Source of the DNA: VRUE01 sp963816785
GTDB lineage: Bacteria; Actinomycetota; Thermoleophilia; Solirubrobacterales; 70-9
Assembly (NCBI GenBank): GCA_963816785.1
Contig: CAWFLL010000004.1
Location: forward strand, 1,364,001 to 1,428,000
Direction of reading: 5' to 3'
Length of the DNA: 64,000 nt
Shown here: positions 55,201 through 63,556 of the stretch, piece by piece
Numbering within the stretch: the first letter of the stretch is position 1
How the letters are laid out: every line of letters begins with the position of its first letter
Notes under the pieces: model-generated
Databases searched by the model: none
What the model was told of the DNA's origin: nothing
What the model saw: the letters and a program-made list of their open reading frames with translations, nothing else
Made by a program: the position numbers and the translations under genes

Positions 55201-57583
55201 TGCCGCTCGTGGTCCGGGTCGCCCCGATGAGGGTGCCTTCGTTTTTGACGGGGGAGGAGTCGGTCACGGTCGTCCCCGAGGGTTCGTCGAACCCGTAGCC
55301 GAGAACGAGGCCCGGAAGCGACGACAGCCGCGTGTATGTCGCCGTGTAGCTGGTCGCCGCCGCCGGCGCGGTGATCTCGTGACTGGCACTGCCGCCGTCC
55401 GACCACGAGGCGAAGCCCTGCCAGGAGCTGCCCAGCAACTGCGGCGACGGCGCCGTGATCGTGTTGCGGGAGCTGACGATCACGGTGCGGGTGAACGGCG
55501 TGACGTCGCTGTCCGAGCCGACCGCCAGCGACAGCCCGGGCGGGTTCGAGGCGAACGCCAGGTCGACCGTTCGCGGATCGAGCCGCAGCACGGTCGTGTC
55601 GGTGAGGCCTTTGCTGTCGGCAACGGTCAGGCTCAGCTCGAGATGGGAGGGGTAATCGTGGTCTTCCGCCGTGAATTCGCCTTCGGAAGCGCCGGAAAAG
55701 GTCTGCAACGGATGGGAGTGGCAGGCGTCCGGCCCGTTGGGGCAGTGGCGCATGACCAGTTTCCAGCTCATGCTCCCCGGCCCGAGGAGGCCGTCATCGG
55801 GGTCGGTGCCGTGGCCGGAGAACGAGATTTTGTCGCCAACAGCCCAGTGCAGCGCCACCGTCGGAGCGTCGATCACCGCCTGCGGGGGGTTGTTGCCGGG
55901 GCCGATCACGATCGAGTCCGTCGAGCTGAGGGCCCCGTCGCTTACCCGGAGTCTGACCGTGATGGTCGCGGCCGTCGTGTAGGTCCTGCTCGGCTTCGCC
56001 GCGGTGGAGTCGTCGTACTGGCCGTCGCCGTCGAGATCCCATTCGTAGGAGAGCGTCGTGCCGCTGTCCGGGTCGGTCGAGCCGGTGGCGTCGAAGTTGA
56101 CTGTGAGCGGCAGCGGGCCGCCGCGCGGTTCTGCGGCCGCCACCGCGGTCGGCGGATGATTGCCTGCTGCGTAGCTGACTCGTCGTATCGACCCCGTGAA
56201 GTCGACGACGAAGAGATCGCCGCCTGGGCCGATCATGAGGTTCACCGGGTCGATGTTCTGAAGGAAGACCTGGCGCGTCGACGGATCGGGCTGGCCGTTC
56301 TGTTCGAACATCACCCATGCGCAGCGTCGGGAGTAGTCGGCGAAGAAAAGGGCGCCCGAATACGCTGCCGGGAAGTTGCCACCCTGGTAGAAGGCCAGGC
56401 CGGACGCCGAAGAGCCGTTGGCCGTGGCGCATCCTTCCCCGGTGATCACCGGTCGGCCGTGTTCGTAGGTGAAGATCGGAGGCGTGACCAGGCCGGGGTT
56501 GCTGTAGAGCTGGGAGCAGAGGGTGAGCCCGGCGCTCTGGTATCCGGGCTGGGGTCCGTTGCCCTCGTAACACGGCCAGCCGAAGTTGTCGATCGTGGAG
56601 TCGTCGGGGCGGGCAACCCTGTTGATCTCCTCCCAGTCATTCCAGCCGACGTCTCCGAGGAAGATTTCCGAAGTCCCCGGCTTGAACGTGAACCGGAACG
56701 GGTTCCGCATCCCGGTGGCGACGATCCGTCGTGCGTTCACGTCGAGGCTCGAGAACAGCGGGTTGCCGGCCACGCCGGCTCCGGTGTCGGGGTCGACCCT
56801 GATCACGGTTCCGTCGAGGCCCGTCGGGTCGGACAGGGTGCGAACGTCCTGGGCGCGCAAGGCCCCGCCCTCGGCGCTGGGGGGTGCCGGCGAGTTGCCG
56901 CCGGGATCGCCGCACGGGTTGCGCGGGGAGCCGTCCTGGCCGTAGTCGACGAACGTGAAGCTCGCGCCGTCGCCCCCCGAGGCGTACAGCTTCCCGTCCG
57001 GCCCGAAAACCAGGTCTCCGTCCGAGTGGCTCGGGTACTGCTGACACCAGTCGTTGATCAGGACCTGCTCATTGGTGACGACGTTTCCGCTCAGGGTGAG
57101 TTTCGAGAGGCGGGTGCTGACGAGGCAGCCGTCGTCAGTCGCACCGGGCGGGGTCGGGCACGGGTCCGAGGTGGCGTTCGGCTGTCCCCAGCGCGGCGGC
57201 GTTCCGCCAATCGCTGCGTCGGCCGTGTAGAGCGCGTACAGATAGGGCCGGGTCGGGAACTGGGGGTCGAGGGCGATGCTGAGCAGCCCCCGATCCCAGA
57301 AGTTGTAGACCTGAGTTCGCAGGTCGGCTGAGACGCTCGATGTCGTGGCTTCGAGGTTGGCGAAGACCTTGATCAGGCCGCTCTTCTCGGAGACGAACGC
57401 GCGGCCGTCGGGCGCGAACGCGATGTCGGTCGGCTCGGTCAGGCCTTTGAAGACGACCGATTCACTGAAACCGGGCTGGACCGCCGAGGCGTGCGCCGGC
57501 GGGCTACATGCCACCGCCGCGACGACGTAGACCATTAGAGCGCAGGCGAGGCTCAGGGATCGAACAACGGGCGACGTCACCAT
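52266..57583 (-). CDS. Giant secreted PQQ-type sugar dehydrogenase with PKD, FN3, Ig-like and LamG repeats (several frameshifts)
   Basis: Read from 57583 down, the gene encodes a signal peptide and a glucose/sorbosone dehydrogenase-type beta propeller (FKGLTEPTDIAFAPDG, YPSHSDGDLVFGPDGKLYAS, ATGMRNPFRFTFKPGTSEI, GDVGWNDWEEINR). A PKD-like domain (ATGSTDPDSGTTLSYEWDLDGDG) and a LamG domain follow, then two [FN3, Ig-like, LamG] units ending at 52266. The frame is broken by apparent single-base insertions near 54695, 53524, 53514, 53056 and 52805; each correction restores sequence seen in the sister repeats. Without them the length is about 1,770 residues. It is probably an exported sugar- or surface-binding enzyme. 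GTG 57604 is an alternative start. Confidence 0.75.
52290..55280 (-). repeat. Tandem 1.21-kb coding repeats (three LamG copies, two FN3-Ig copies)
   Basis: The same LamG landmark starts at 52330, 53543 and 54753 (spacing 1213 and 1210), and the Ig-domain landmark at 52901 and 54113 (spacing 1212). Long stretches are identical at DNA level, including synonymous sites, so the duplication is recent or kept uniform by gene conversion. LamG copies lie at about 52280-52790, 53510-54000 and 54720-55260. Confidence 0.9.
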
Positions 57584-57683
57584 CCACCTGAGCAACGGAC
57601 GCACAACCCTAGTACTTGCGCCCCACCATCATCGAATTGAACTGTCATCGCGTTGAGGTCGAAGCCCGGCCCCCGCGACAGAA

Positions 57684-58490
57684 TCAATCGTCGAAGTCGA
57701 AGTCCTTCGGAGGCTTCTGCTCGAACCAGAGCTCGTCGTCCTCGGGGCTCTCCTCGAGGAAGTCCGGGGTCTCCTCGAGCACATCCTCATCGCCCGCCGG
57801 GGCGGCCGGCGCCTCCGTCTCCCCGTCCGTCTCCTCGTCCTCCTCGGCTTCCCCAGCCGGTGCCTCCTCGTCGGCAAGCTCCTGCTCGTCGGAGTCGAGC
57901 GGGGCTTCCAGCGCCTGGTCCAGCTCATCGGAGAGCCGCTTCTCGTCCCAGAAGTCGTCGTCCTCTTCCTCGTCGAGGTCCTCCTCGCCGGCGGCCTCCG
58001 CCTGCTCCTCCTCCGCGAGTTCCTCCTCGACGTCGTGCATCTCGGTCGGCTGTTCGGCGATGACCTCGCGTTCCTCGGTCGTCGGCTCTGACGGGGACGG
58101 CTCGGCAGCCTCGGGGGCCGGCTCCTCGGCCGAGGCCGCATCGGGCTGGGCGATCACCTCGTGTTCCGCCGCCGACTGCTCCTCCTCGGCCGGCTCCACG
58201 GGCTGCGGCGCCTCCTGGAGGTCGGCGATCCGGGCTGCGCTCTCGCTTCGCGGCGCCGGCGCATCCACGGCCTCACCCGAAGTCTCGCCGTGCGCCTGCT
58301 CGGCAGGCGCGTCGGGCGCCATGAATTCGGTCGGGGCCTCGGCGAGCTTGTCCTCGCCCGCCCCCTCATCGCCAGGCCGTCCCGGCGAGCCGAATGCCTC
58401 GTCCTCCAGCTGCTTCAGCTCGGACCGATCGGCGCCATGCTGGCGCTTCAGCTCCAGATGCTCGCGAATTGCCTCGTCGAGAATGCCCAT
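57684..58490 (-). CDS. Highly acidic low-complexity protein of unknown function
   Basis: A 268-residue protein with a short conserved N-terminus (GILDEAIREHLELKRQHGAD, then ELKQLEDEAFG). A very Glu/Asp/Ala/Pro-rich body follows (EEELAEEEQAEAAGEEDLDEEEDDD) and an aromatic-acidic C-terminus (FEQKPPKDFDFDD). It has no signal peptide or membrane segment. The N-terminal part should be helical and the rest disordered. I recall similar proteins from related actinobacteria, without a known role. ATG 58490 is chosen at the start of the conserved block; upstream codons to 58562 are not conserved in style. Confidence 0.75.
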   Translation of the reverse strand: MGILDEAIREHLELKRQHGADRSELKQLEDEAFGSPGRPGDEGAGEDKLAEAPTEFMAPDAPAEQAHGETSGEAVDAPAPRSESAARIADLQEAPQPVEPAEEEQSAAEHEVIAQPDAASAEEPAPEAAEPSPSEPTTEEREVIAEQPTEMHDVEEELAEEEQAEAAGEEDLDEEEDDDFWDEKRLSDELDQALEAPLDSDEQELADEEAPAGEAEEDEETDGETEAPAAPAGDEDVLEETPDFLEESPEDDELWFEQKPPKDFDFDD

Positions 58491-58572
58491 GCTGACCCCG
58501 GGAAACCTAAAGACTATGGGGTTATCCTTGCCGTTGCGAGGGCTTTGGGACGATCCTCCCATCCTCCGTCGC

Positions 58573-58645
58573 GGGGCTATAGCTCAGTTGGAAGAGCGCC
58601 TGGATCGCACCCAGGAGGTCGCCGGTTCGAGTCCGGCTAGCTCCA
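58573..58645 (+). tRNA. tRNA-Ala (anticodon CGC)
   Basis: The 73-base cloverleaf has acceptor GGGGCTA/TAGCTCC, D-arm GCTC...GAGC, anticodon stem CCTGG/CCAGG with loop ATCGCAC, and T-arm GCCGG-TTCGAGT-CCGGC with discriminator A. It reads the GCG codons frequent in this genome. CCA is not encoded. Confidence 0.95.
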
Positions 58646-58741
58646 TCGAAACTTGCCTGGACTGCGTGCCGCTGATGTCGGGAACGGCCAGGGCTTGGCG
58701 GGCGGGCAAGGACGGCGGTTGCTGCCACAATCGCGCCCGCC

Positions 58742-59934
58742 ATGCCGCCGAACCGGCTCGCACCCGAGAGGCCACCCCCGGTGAGCGCCGGTCCTCCGAG
58801 CGATCCGCCGCGCTCGATCTTTCTCCGCTTCCTCAAGTTCGGCGCGCTTGCCTGGGGCGGCCCGGCGGCGCAGATCGCGATGATCAAGCACGAGTGCGTC
58901 GATGAGGAGGGCTGGGTCTCCGAGGAGACCTTCAAGAAGACGCTCGCCGTCTACCAGGTGCTTCCGGGGCCGGAGGCGCACGAGCTCTGCGTCTACTTCG
59001 GCCGGATACGGGGCGGCAAGCTCGGCGGGTTCCTCGCCGGGCTTGGGTTCATGCTGCCCGGCTTCGTCCTCATGCTCGCGCTCTCGATCCTCTATGTCGA
59101 GTCGAACCTGGCGAGGCACCTCGATGATCTCTTCTACGGGCTGAGCGCAGCGGTCGGGGCAGTCGTCCTGCGGGCGGTGGTCAGGTTGAGCGGGACGTTC
59201 ATCACCGACGCCTGGCTCGCGGCGATCGCAATCGCCGCCTTCATCCTCACCGTGTTCGCCTCAGCCAGCTTCGTCCTCGTCCTGCTCGGCGCGGGCCTCG
59301 CCTACGAGCTGCGGACCAACGCCGGGCGCTGGATCGGCCGGGCCCATTCCCTCTCCCCGGGCATCCTCGCCGTCGCCATCGTCGCCGGGGCCGTGACGCT
59401 CACTCTGACGGCGGAAATCTTCCTCGCGGGGTTGAAGGCCGGCCTGCTCACCTTCGGCGGAGCGTTCACGGTGATCCCCTTCCTCCAGCAGGCCGCGGTG
59501 GCGACCACCACTGGCTCACCGACAGCCAGTTCGTGGATGGGCTGGCGATGAGCGGCATCCTCCCCGCGCCGCTGATCATCTTCTCGACCTTCGTCGGCTA
59601 TGTCGCGGGCGGCACCGCCGGTGCCTTCGCGATGACCTTCGGCATCTTCCTCCCGGCCTTCGTCTTCCCGATCTTCTTCCACCGCTTCTTCGTCGCCGTC
59701 GCCGAGAACCCGCGCGTCCGGCCCTTCCTGCTCGGAGTCGCGGCCGGGGTCATCGGCCTGATCGCCGCCGTCACCGTTGACATCGTCGACGCCAGCGTTG
59801 TCGACGTCCCCACCGCCCTCCTCGCCATTGCCGCTTTCCTCGCCCTCAACCGCTGGCACGGCAAGCTCACAGTGCTCTACGTGGTCCTTGGCTGCGGCCT
59901 GATCGGCGCGGTGTTGCAGGTCACGATCCTCTAG
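58742..59934 (+). CDS. chrA: Chromate transporter ChrA family (frameshifted near 59503)
   Basis: A long-form ChrA with two homologous halves, each about 5-6 membrane helices. Half one has FLKFGALAWGGPAAQIAMI, VYQVLPGPEAHELCVYFG and GFLAGLGFMLPGFVLM. Half two has LLTFGGAFTVIPFLQQAAV, and after an apparent missing base near 59503 continues DHHWLTDSQFVDGLAM, then GILPAPLIIFSTFVGY, GIFLPAFVFP and a final helix. Members export chromate or take up sulfate-like anions, and many annotated copies lack tested function. ATG 58742 is the likely start; about 20 Pro-rich residues precede the conserved region. Confidence 0.88.
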
Positions 59935-59974
59935 GCGAAGGACCGGCCGCCGGCCAGGAGCCTTCGCACGGCAC

Positions 59975-59980
59975 TAAGCT
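59975..59980 (+). promoter_or_regulatory. -10 element for the HD-domain gene (leaderless)
   Basis: TAAGCT is followed by 7 bases and GTG 59988, with no Shine-Dalgarno. Confidence 0.45.
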
Positions 59981-59987
59981 CGCAGCG

Positions 59988-60557
59988 GTGAGCGCACCGA
60001 CCCGTGACGAGGCCTGGGAGCTGTTCTGCGAGTGGACGGAGTCCGACTCCCTGCGCAAGCACGTCCTCGGTGTCGAGGCGGCGATGCGCGCCTACGCCCG
60101 CAAGTACGGTGAGGACGAGGAGCTGTGGGCAGCGACGGCGATCCTCCACGACCTCGACTACGAGCGCTATCCCAACCTCGAGAGCGGTCATCCGCGCGTT
60201 GCCCTGAAGCTGTTCGAGGAGAGGGGGTATCCGCGCGAGCTGATCGACGCGGTCGCCGGCCACGCCACCTTTCTCGGCGTGCCGCGCGAGACCCTGATGG
60301 CGAAGACGCTGTTCGCGGTCGACGAGCTGACCGGGTTCATCGCCGCCGTCGCCCTCGTGCGGCCGACCGGGATCGTCGGGATGACGCCGAAATCGGTCAA
60401 GAAGAAGCTGAAGCAGCCGAGCTTTGCCGCCGCCGTCGACCGCGACGAGGTGCGACAGGGCGCCGAGGCGCTCGGCGAGGACTTCGATCAGCACATCGCG
60501 TTCGTGATCGGTGCGCTGGAGCCCCACGCGGAGGCGCTCGGCCTCTCCGGCTCCTGA
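59988..60557 (+). CDS. HD-domain phosphohydrolase
   Basis: A 189-residue HDIG-type protein. The metal-binding residues are His25 (KHVLGVEAAM), the HD pair in AILHDLDYERYPNLESGHP, and a later His (VAGHATFLGVP), with a distal Asp (FAVDELTGFIAA). This group hydrolyses phosphate esters, often of nucleotides, but the substrate is unknown. The start is GTG 59988, seven bases after TAAGCT. It is convergent with the anti-sigma gene. Confidence 0.88.
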   Translation: MSAPTRDEAWELFCEWTESDSLRKHVLGVEAAMRAYARKYGEDEELWAATAILHDLDYERYPNLESGHPRVALKLFEERGYPRELIDAVAGHATFLGVPRETLMAKTLFAVDELTGFIAAVALVRPTGIVGMTPKSVKKKLKQPSFAAAVDRDEVRQGAEALGEDFDQHIAFVIGALEPHAEALGLSGS

Positions 60558-60576
60558 GCGATCCGGCAGCGGGCGA

Positions 60577-61278
60577 TCAGCTGCTGGTCACCGGAACGCT
60601 GATCAACGGCTTCGAGGTCGGGACCGTGCTGCCACCGCGCGGCTCGGCCGTCACCATCACCGTGTTGACGCCGCTCATGTCATCGATGACGGCGGCTGCG
60701 GTGCCGTCCGGATTGGGCACGAAGAGGACGTTCGCGGATTCCACCTTCTTGCCTCGCCTGACCCAGGCCTGCAACACCTCGTCGGGAGGGAGGTCCCGGA
60801 CGTTGGCGAGCCGCAGGGTGCCGGAGTCCCCTTCGCGGACCATCTTCGCCGTCACCCCCGGGGCCTGGCCGGCTTCCACGGTGGTCTGGCCACCGCCCGA
60901 ATCCCCGTCGCGGAGCGCGTAGCCGGCCACCACGGCCGCGAGGACGACGAAGACCGCCAGGCCGGCGGCAACGCGCAGCCCGCCGGGGCGGAACCAGAAG
61001 CCCGGCCGGTGACGCCGGCCCGCCCCCTCCGCCTTCCCGGCGGCTGCGTCGGCGCGAACCTCCTCCATCACCCGGGCCCGCAAACCCGGCGGCGGCTCGA
61101 CTCGCTCGATCGTCTCGGGGAGCATCAGCGCCGCGGGTCGCAGCCGCTCCAACTCGGCGCGGCAATCCTCGCAGCCGGAGAGGTGCTGTTCGAGATCGGC
61201 GATCTCGCCGGGGTCCAGGGCTCCCAACAGGTAGGAGGCCAGTTCGTCGCGCCTGGCTTCGTGGCTCATCTCGCTCAT
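60577..61278 (-). CDS. Zinc-finger anti-sigma factor, RskA type
   Basis: A 233-residue membrane protein. The N-terminal zinc finger domain has His32, Cys36 and Cys39 (EQHLSGCEDC), typical of ZAS anti-sigma factors. One membrane helix follows (VAAGLAVFVVLAAVVAGYAL, about 102-121), and the C-terminal extracytoplasmic domain (VRDLPPDEVLQAWVRRGKK, GTAAAVIDDMSG) matches the RskA fold. It should hold the cotranscribed sigma factor at the membrane and release it on an envelope signal. Its ATG overlaps the sigma stop (ATGA). Confidence 0.93.
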   Translation of the reverse strand: MSEMSHEARRDELASYLLGALDPGEIADLEQHLSGCEDCRAELERLRPAALMLPETIERVEPPPGLRARVMEEVRADAAAGKAEGAGRRHRPGFWFRPGGLRVAAGLAVFVVLAAVVAGYALRDGDSGGGQTTVEAGQAPGVTAKMVREGDSGTLRLANVRDLPPDEVLQAWVRRGKKVESANVLFVPNPDGTAAAVIDDMSGVNTVMVTAEPRGGSTVPTSKPLISVPVTSS

Positions 61279-61853
61279 GCCAAACCCTCCGCTAGCCGTC
61301 CCCTGATCTTCTCCAAACCAAGCCTCATCCTTCCCTTCACGGTGCCCAGGGGCACGCTCAGCATCGTCGCGATCTCCGACTGGCTGAAGCCGCCGAAGTA
61401 TGCAAGCTCGATCACCTTCGACTGCTCTCCCGGCAGCTCGTCGAGGGCGCCGCGAACCTCCTCGGCGGTCTCGCGGCGCAGTGCCTCGGCATCGGTGGAA
61501 TCGCCGGATGGGCGCTGCTCGAGGATCGCGTCGTCAAAGGCGAGCTTGCGGGCGCGCCCTGCCCTGCCCCGCAGGGCGTCGATCGCCCGGTTGCGGACGA
61601 TCCCGAGCGTCCAGGAGCGGACGCTGCCGCGTCCGACGTCGTAGCGGCCGCCGCTGCGCCAGATCGAGACGAACGCCTCCTGGGTGACATCTTCGGCCGT
61701 CGGGCGCTCACCGACGATCCGGTAGGCAAGCGAGTAGGCGATTCCGCTGTGGCGGTCATAGAACACCTCGAACGCCTCGGCGTCCTTTTTGCCGATCAGC
61801 GGCATCAGCTCCTCGTCGGCAAGCCGCTCGGCGCTGGTTTTCCGCGTCCTCAT
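61275..61853 (-). CDS. ECF-type sigma-70 factor, SigK-like
   Basis: A 192-residue extracytoplasmic-function sigma factor. Region 2 has AFEVFYDRHSGIAYSLAYRIVG and the core-binding/-10 segment DVTQEAFVSIWRSGGRY. Region 4 has LDELPGEQSKVIELAYFGGFSQSEIATML and VPLGTVKGRMRLGLEKIR, which read the -35 element. ATG 61853 follows GGAGGG; the frame also stays open to 61931, but that part is not conserved in style. The linked RskA-type anti-sigma explains its regulation. A target promoter could not be identified. Confidence 0.93.
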   Translation of the reverse strand: MRTRKTSAERLADEELMPLIGKKDAEAFEVFYDRHSGIAYSLAYRIVGERPTAEDVTQEAFVSIWRSGGRYDVGRGSVRSWTLGIVRNRAIDALRGRAGRARKLAFDDAILEQRPSGDSTDAEALRRETAEEVRGALDELPGEQSKVIELAYFGGFSQSEIATMLSVPLGTVKGRMRLGLEKIRGRLAEGLA

Positions 61854-62010
61854 CTCGGTCGCGCCACCCTCCGGCTGCTGGATGAAGGGTTCACTTGAAG
61901 ACCTTACGGCCCGACGCCGGGATCGGATCACTCCGGGGAGCTACCGGCTCACCAACGAGTGGCACCACCTCCTGACCCGCGCCTGAACCCTCGAGAGCGC
62001 GGGCGCCTGG

Positions 62011-62148
62011 TCAGTACCACTTACCGCGCGCGAAGCCGCCGAACGCGATCAGCCCGATCAGGGCGACGATCAGCCCAATCCAAAAGCTCCAGACGAACAT
62101 CAGGACGATTCCGATGATGACGATGATTCCGCCAAGCGTGATGCCCAT
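62011..62148 (-). CDS. Small membrane protein (45 residues)
   Basis: A short gene. It begins GITLGGIIVIIGIVLMFVW, continues with a second hydrophobic stretch (IGLIVALIGLIAFGG) and ends FARGKWY. Two membrane helices nearly fill the protein. AGAGAGGTCAGGA directly before the ATG is a good ribosome site. I recall small proteins of this form from related actinobacteria; the role is unknown, and stress or envelope function is only a guess from its position next to the sigma gene. Confidence 0.7.
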   Translation of the reverse strand: MGITLGGIIVIIGIVLMFVWSFWIGLIVALIGLIAFGGFARGKWY

Positions 62149-62652
62149 TCCTGACCTCTCTCTCGCTCCGTGACTGTGTGGGTTGCTACAGCGCGCACGA
62201 TGCGCAGTGTCCCTCTACCCGGAGGAGGCACTCCCGAACCCCGCATCGCCGGTCCGGACATCAACTCCGTTGGAAGCCCAATTCCTCCAGATCCTCGAGA
62301 ATGCGGTCGAAGTTCTCCGCGAAGAGATCGAGGAGCATGGGTCGAAGCGTGTGCCGCGCTGGGCGAGCATCTCTTCGAGCGGCGCGTAGCAAGGCGCCGC
62401 ATCTGGGCCTCACGTCGATCAGAAGTATGCGCTCAAAATGCCGAAAAAACCTTACCGAGTGCCCTTGCTTCGTACCGGCGGGCCGAGTGGCGCAAGCGTT
62501 TTGCCTCCTCGAGGCCGGGGTAAACTGGGTGAGAGGCGGCTTGCCGGCCTGAATCCCAGCGGCTTTCACCGATTCCCGGTTCCCGCTTGGGTGCGAAGAC
62601 CAACCGCCGGCGTGGTGGAGAGGCGTTCCGGCCGGCGCCGCCAAGTTCTCCT
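62149..62652. other. 504-base stretch without a confident gene
   Basis: No convincing coding region, RNA or repeat was found. A plus-strand frame 62183-62389 has a helical, acidic stretch (LEAQFLQILENAVEVLREEI) and moderately coding-like third positions, but no homology I recognise. Base composition is slightly lower in GC between 62440 and 62470. It may contain a degraded gene. Confidence 0.5.
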
Positions 62653-62928
62653 CTATGCCTGATCGGGTGCCTTCTCACCGGGCCAGGATCCGGTCAGCCG
62701 CGCGAAGCCGCCGCGCACACCGTGGTCGACCATGCCTTTGGTCAGGCGGAAGACGGCCCCCTCGACCAAGAGGGCAACGACCAATTTCGGATAGGAGGCC
62801 TCTCGTTGATCCGGCTCGGGCGGCTCCTCATCGTCGAAGAGGGACCAGAGCCGGTCGAACCGCTTCTGCGCCACCCACCCGGCGAGGAGGCCCGAGATGA
62901 TCCCGATCGGAGCGAAGACCAGCTTCAC
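62653..62928 (-). CDS. DUF4235 membrane protein
   Basis: A 91-residue protein of the DUF4235 type: N-terminal membrane helix KLVFAPIGIISGLLAGWVAQK, a charged loop (RLWSLFDDEEPPEPDQREASY), and a second hydrophobic helix (LVVALLVEGAVFRLTKGMVD). It ends in an acidic-basic tail. The family is common in actinobacteria and has no assigned function. Start GTG 62928. Its neighbours on the same strand are an HD-domain gene and a hydrolase. Confidence 0.85.
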   Translation of the reverse strand: MKLVFAPIGIISGLLAGWVAQKRFDRLWSLFDDEEPPEPDQREASYPKLVVALLVEGAVFRLTKGMVDHGVRGGFARLTGSWPGEKAPDQA

Positions 62929-62968
62929 GTAGGCGGTCTACCCGTCCCCGATCGGCGCAAACGACGGC

Positions 62969-63535
62969 TTATCCGAGGCGGTCGAGCTCCTCGGCGAGTT
63001 CGGAGAGGAACGGCAGCGTCGGCTCGGCCTCCCGCAGCTCGACGAGGGTCTGGCGATAGTGCTCGAGCCGCTCCGCTTCGGGCTGCTCCCCCCTTTCGTT
63101 CAGCCGGCGGACCTTTGCGAGCTTGTCGGCGGCGTAGATCGCGGCGACGCAGCTGTTCGCCGCCACCCGGCCGCGATGCTCGGCCTTGCGCTCGCGATAG
63201 GCGGCGATCGTCTCGTCCTCGGTCATCTCGCCGACCAGCTCTGCGACCTCGGGGCCGAAGCGGGACTCGATCTCGCCGAGCTCCGTTTCGGTGTCCTCGA
63301 TCACGTCGTGCAGCAGCGCCGCGGCGACAACGACATCGGGAAACCCATTTTCATGCAGCAGCCTCGCGACCGCCACCGGGTGGTCGATCTCGGTGTCCCC
63401 TCTGCTCCGCGGCCCGTGATGGGCACTCACGGCCATCTCATACGCCCCTTCGAGCAGGGCCGACCCAGCGACGAAATCCGGCGGCGAATCCGGGCCACCG
63501 GGCGGAGCCATGAGCTCACCATGGCGTGAGTCCAT
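62969..63535 (-). CDS. HD-domain hydrolase, RelA/SpoT-hydrolase (MESH1)-like
   Basis: A 188-residue single-domain protein. The (p)ppGpp-hydrolase layout is visible: AYEMAVSAHHGPRSRGDTEI with DHPVAVARLL, the metal-binding HD in AALLHDVIEDTE, and ELGEIESRFGPEVAELVGEMTED. A distal Asp lies in AIYAADKLAKVRRL. No synthetase or ACT domain exists, so it would be a small alarmone hydrolase or a related phosphohydrolase. The start may be ATG 63535 or ATG 63511; the first residues are not conserved in style. Confidence 0.85.
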   Translation of the reverse strand: MDSRHGELMAPPGGPDSPPDFVAGSALLEGAYEMAVSAHHGPRSRGDTEIDHPVAVARLLHENGFPDVVVAAALLHDVIEDTETELGEIESRFGPEVAELVGEMTEDETIAAYRERKAEHRGRVAANSCVAAIYAADKLAKVRRLNERGEQPEAERLEHYRQTLVELREAEPTLPFLSELAEELDRLG

Positions 63536-63556
63536 GGTGGGACTGTGACGGATCCG

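Noticed and set aside
52290..55280. Large direct repeats considered as a duplicated mobile element
   Set aside because: The repeats encode FN3, Ig and LamG domains in the same gene, with no transposase or terminal inverted repeats.
62183..62389. Possible 68-codon gene with a helical stretch
   Set aside because: Start and homology are not convincing and overlapping frames are equally open. Left as an unannotated stretch.
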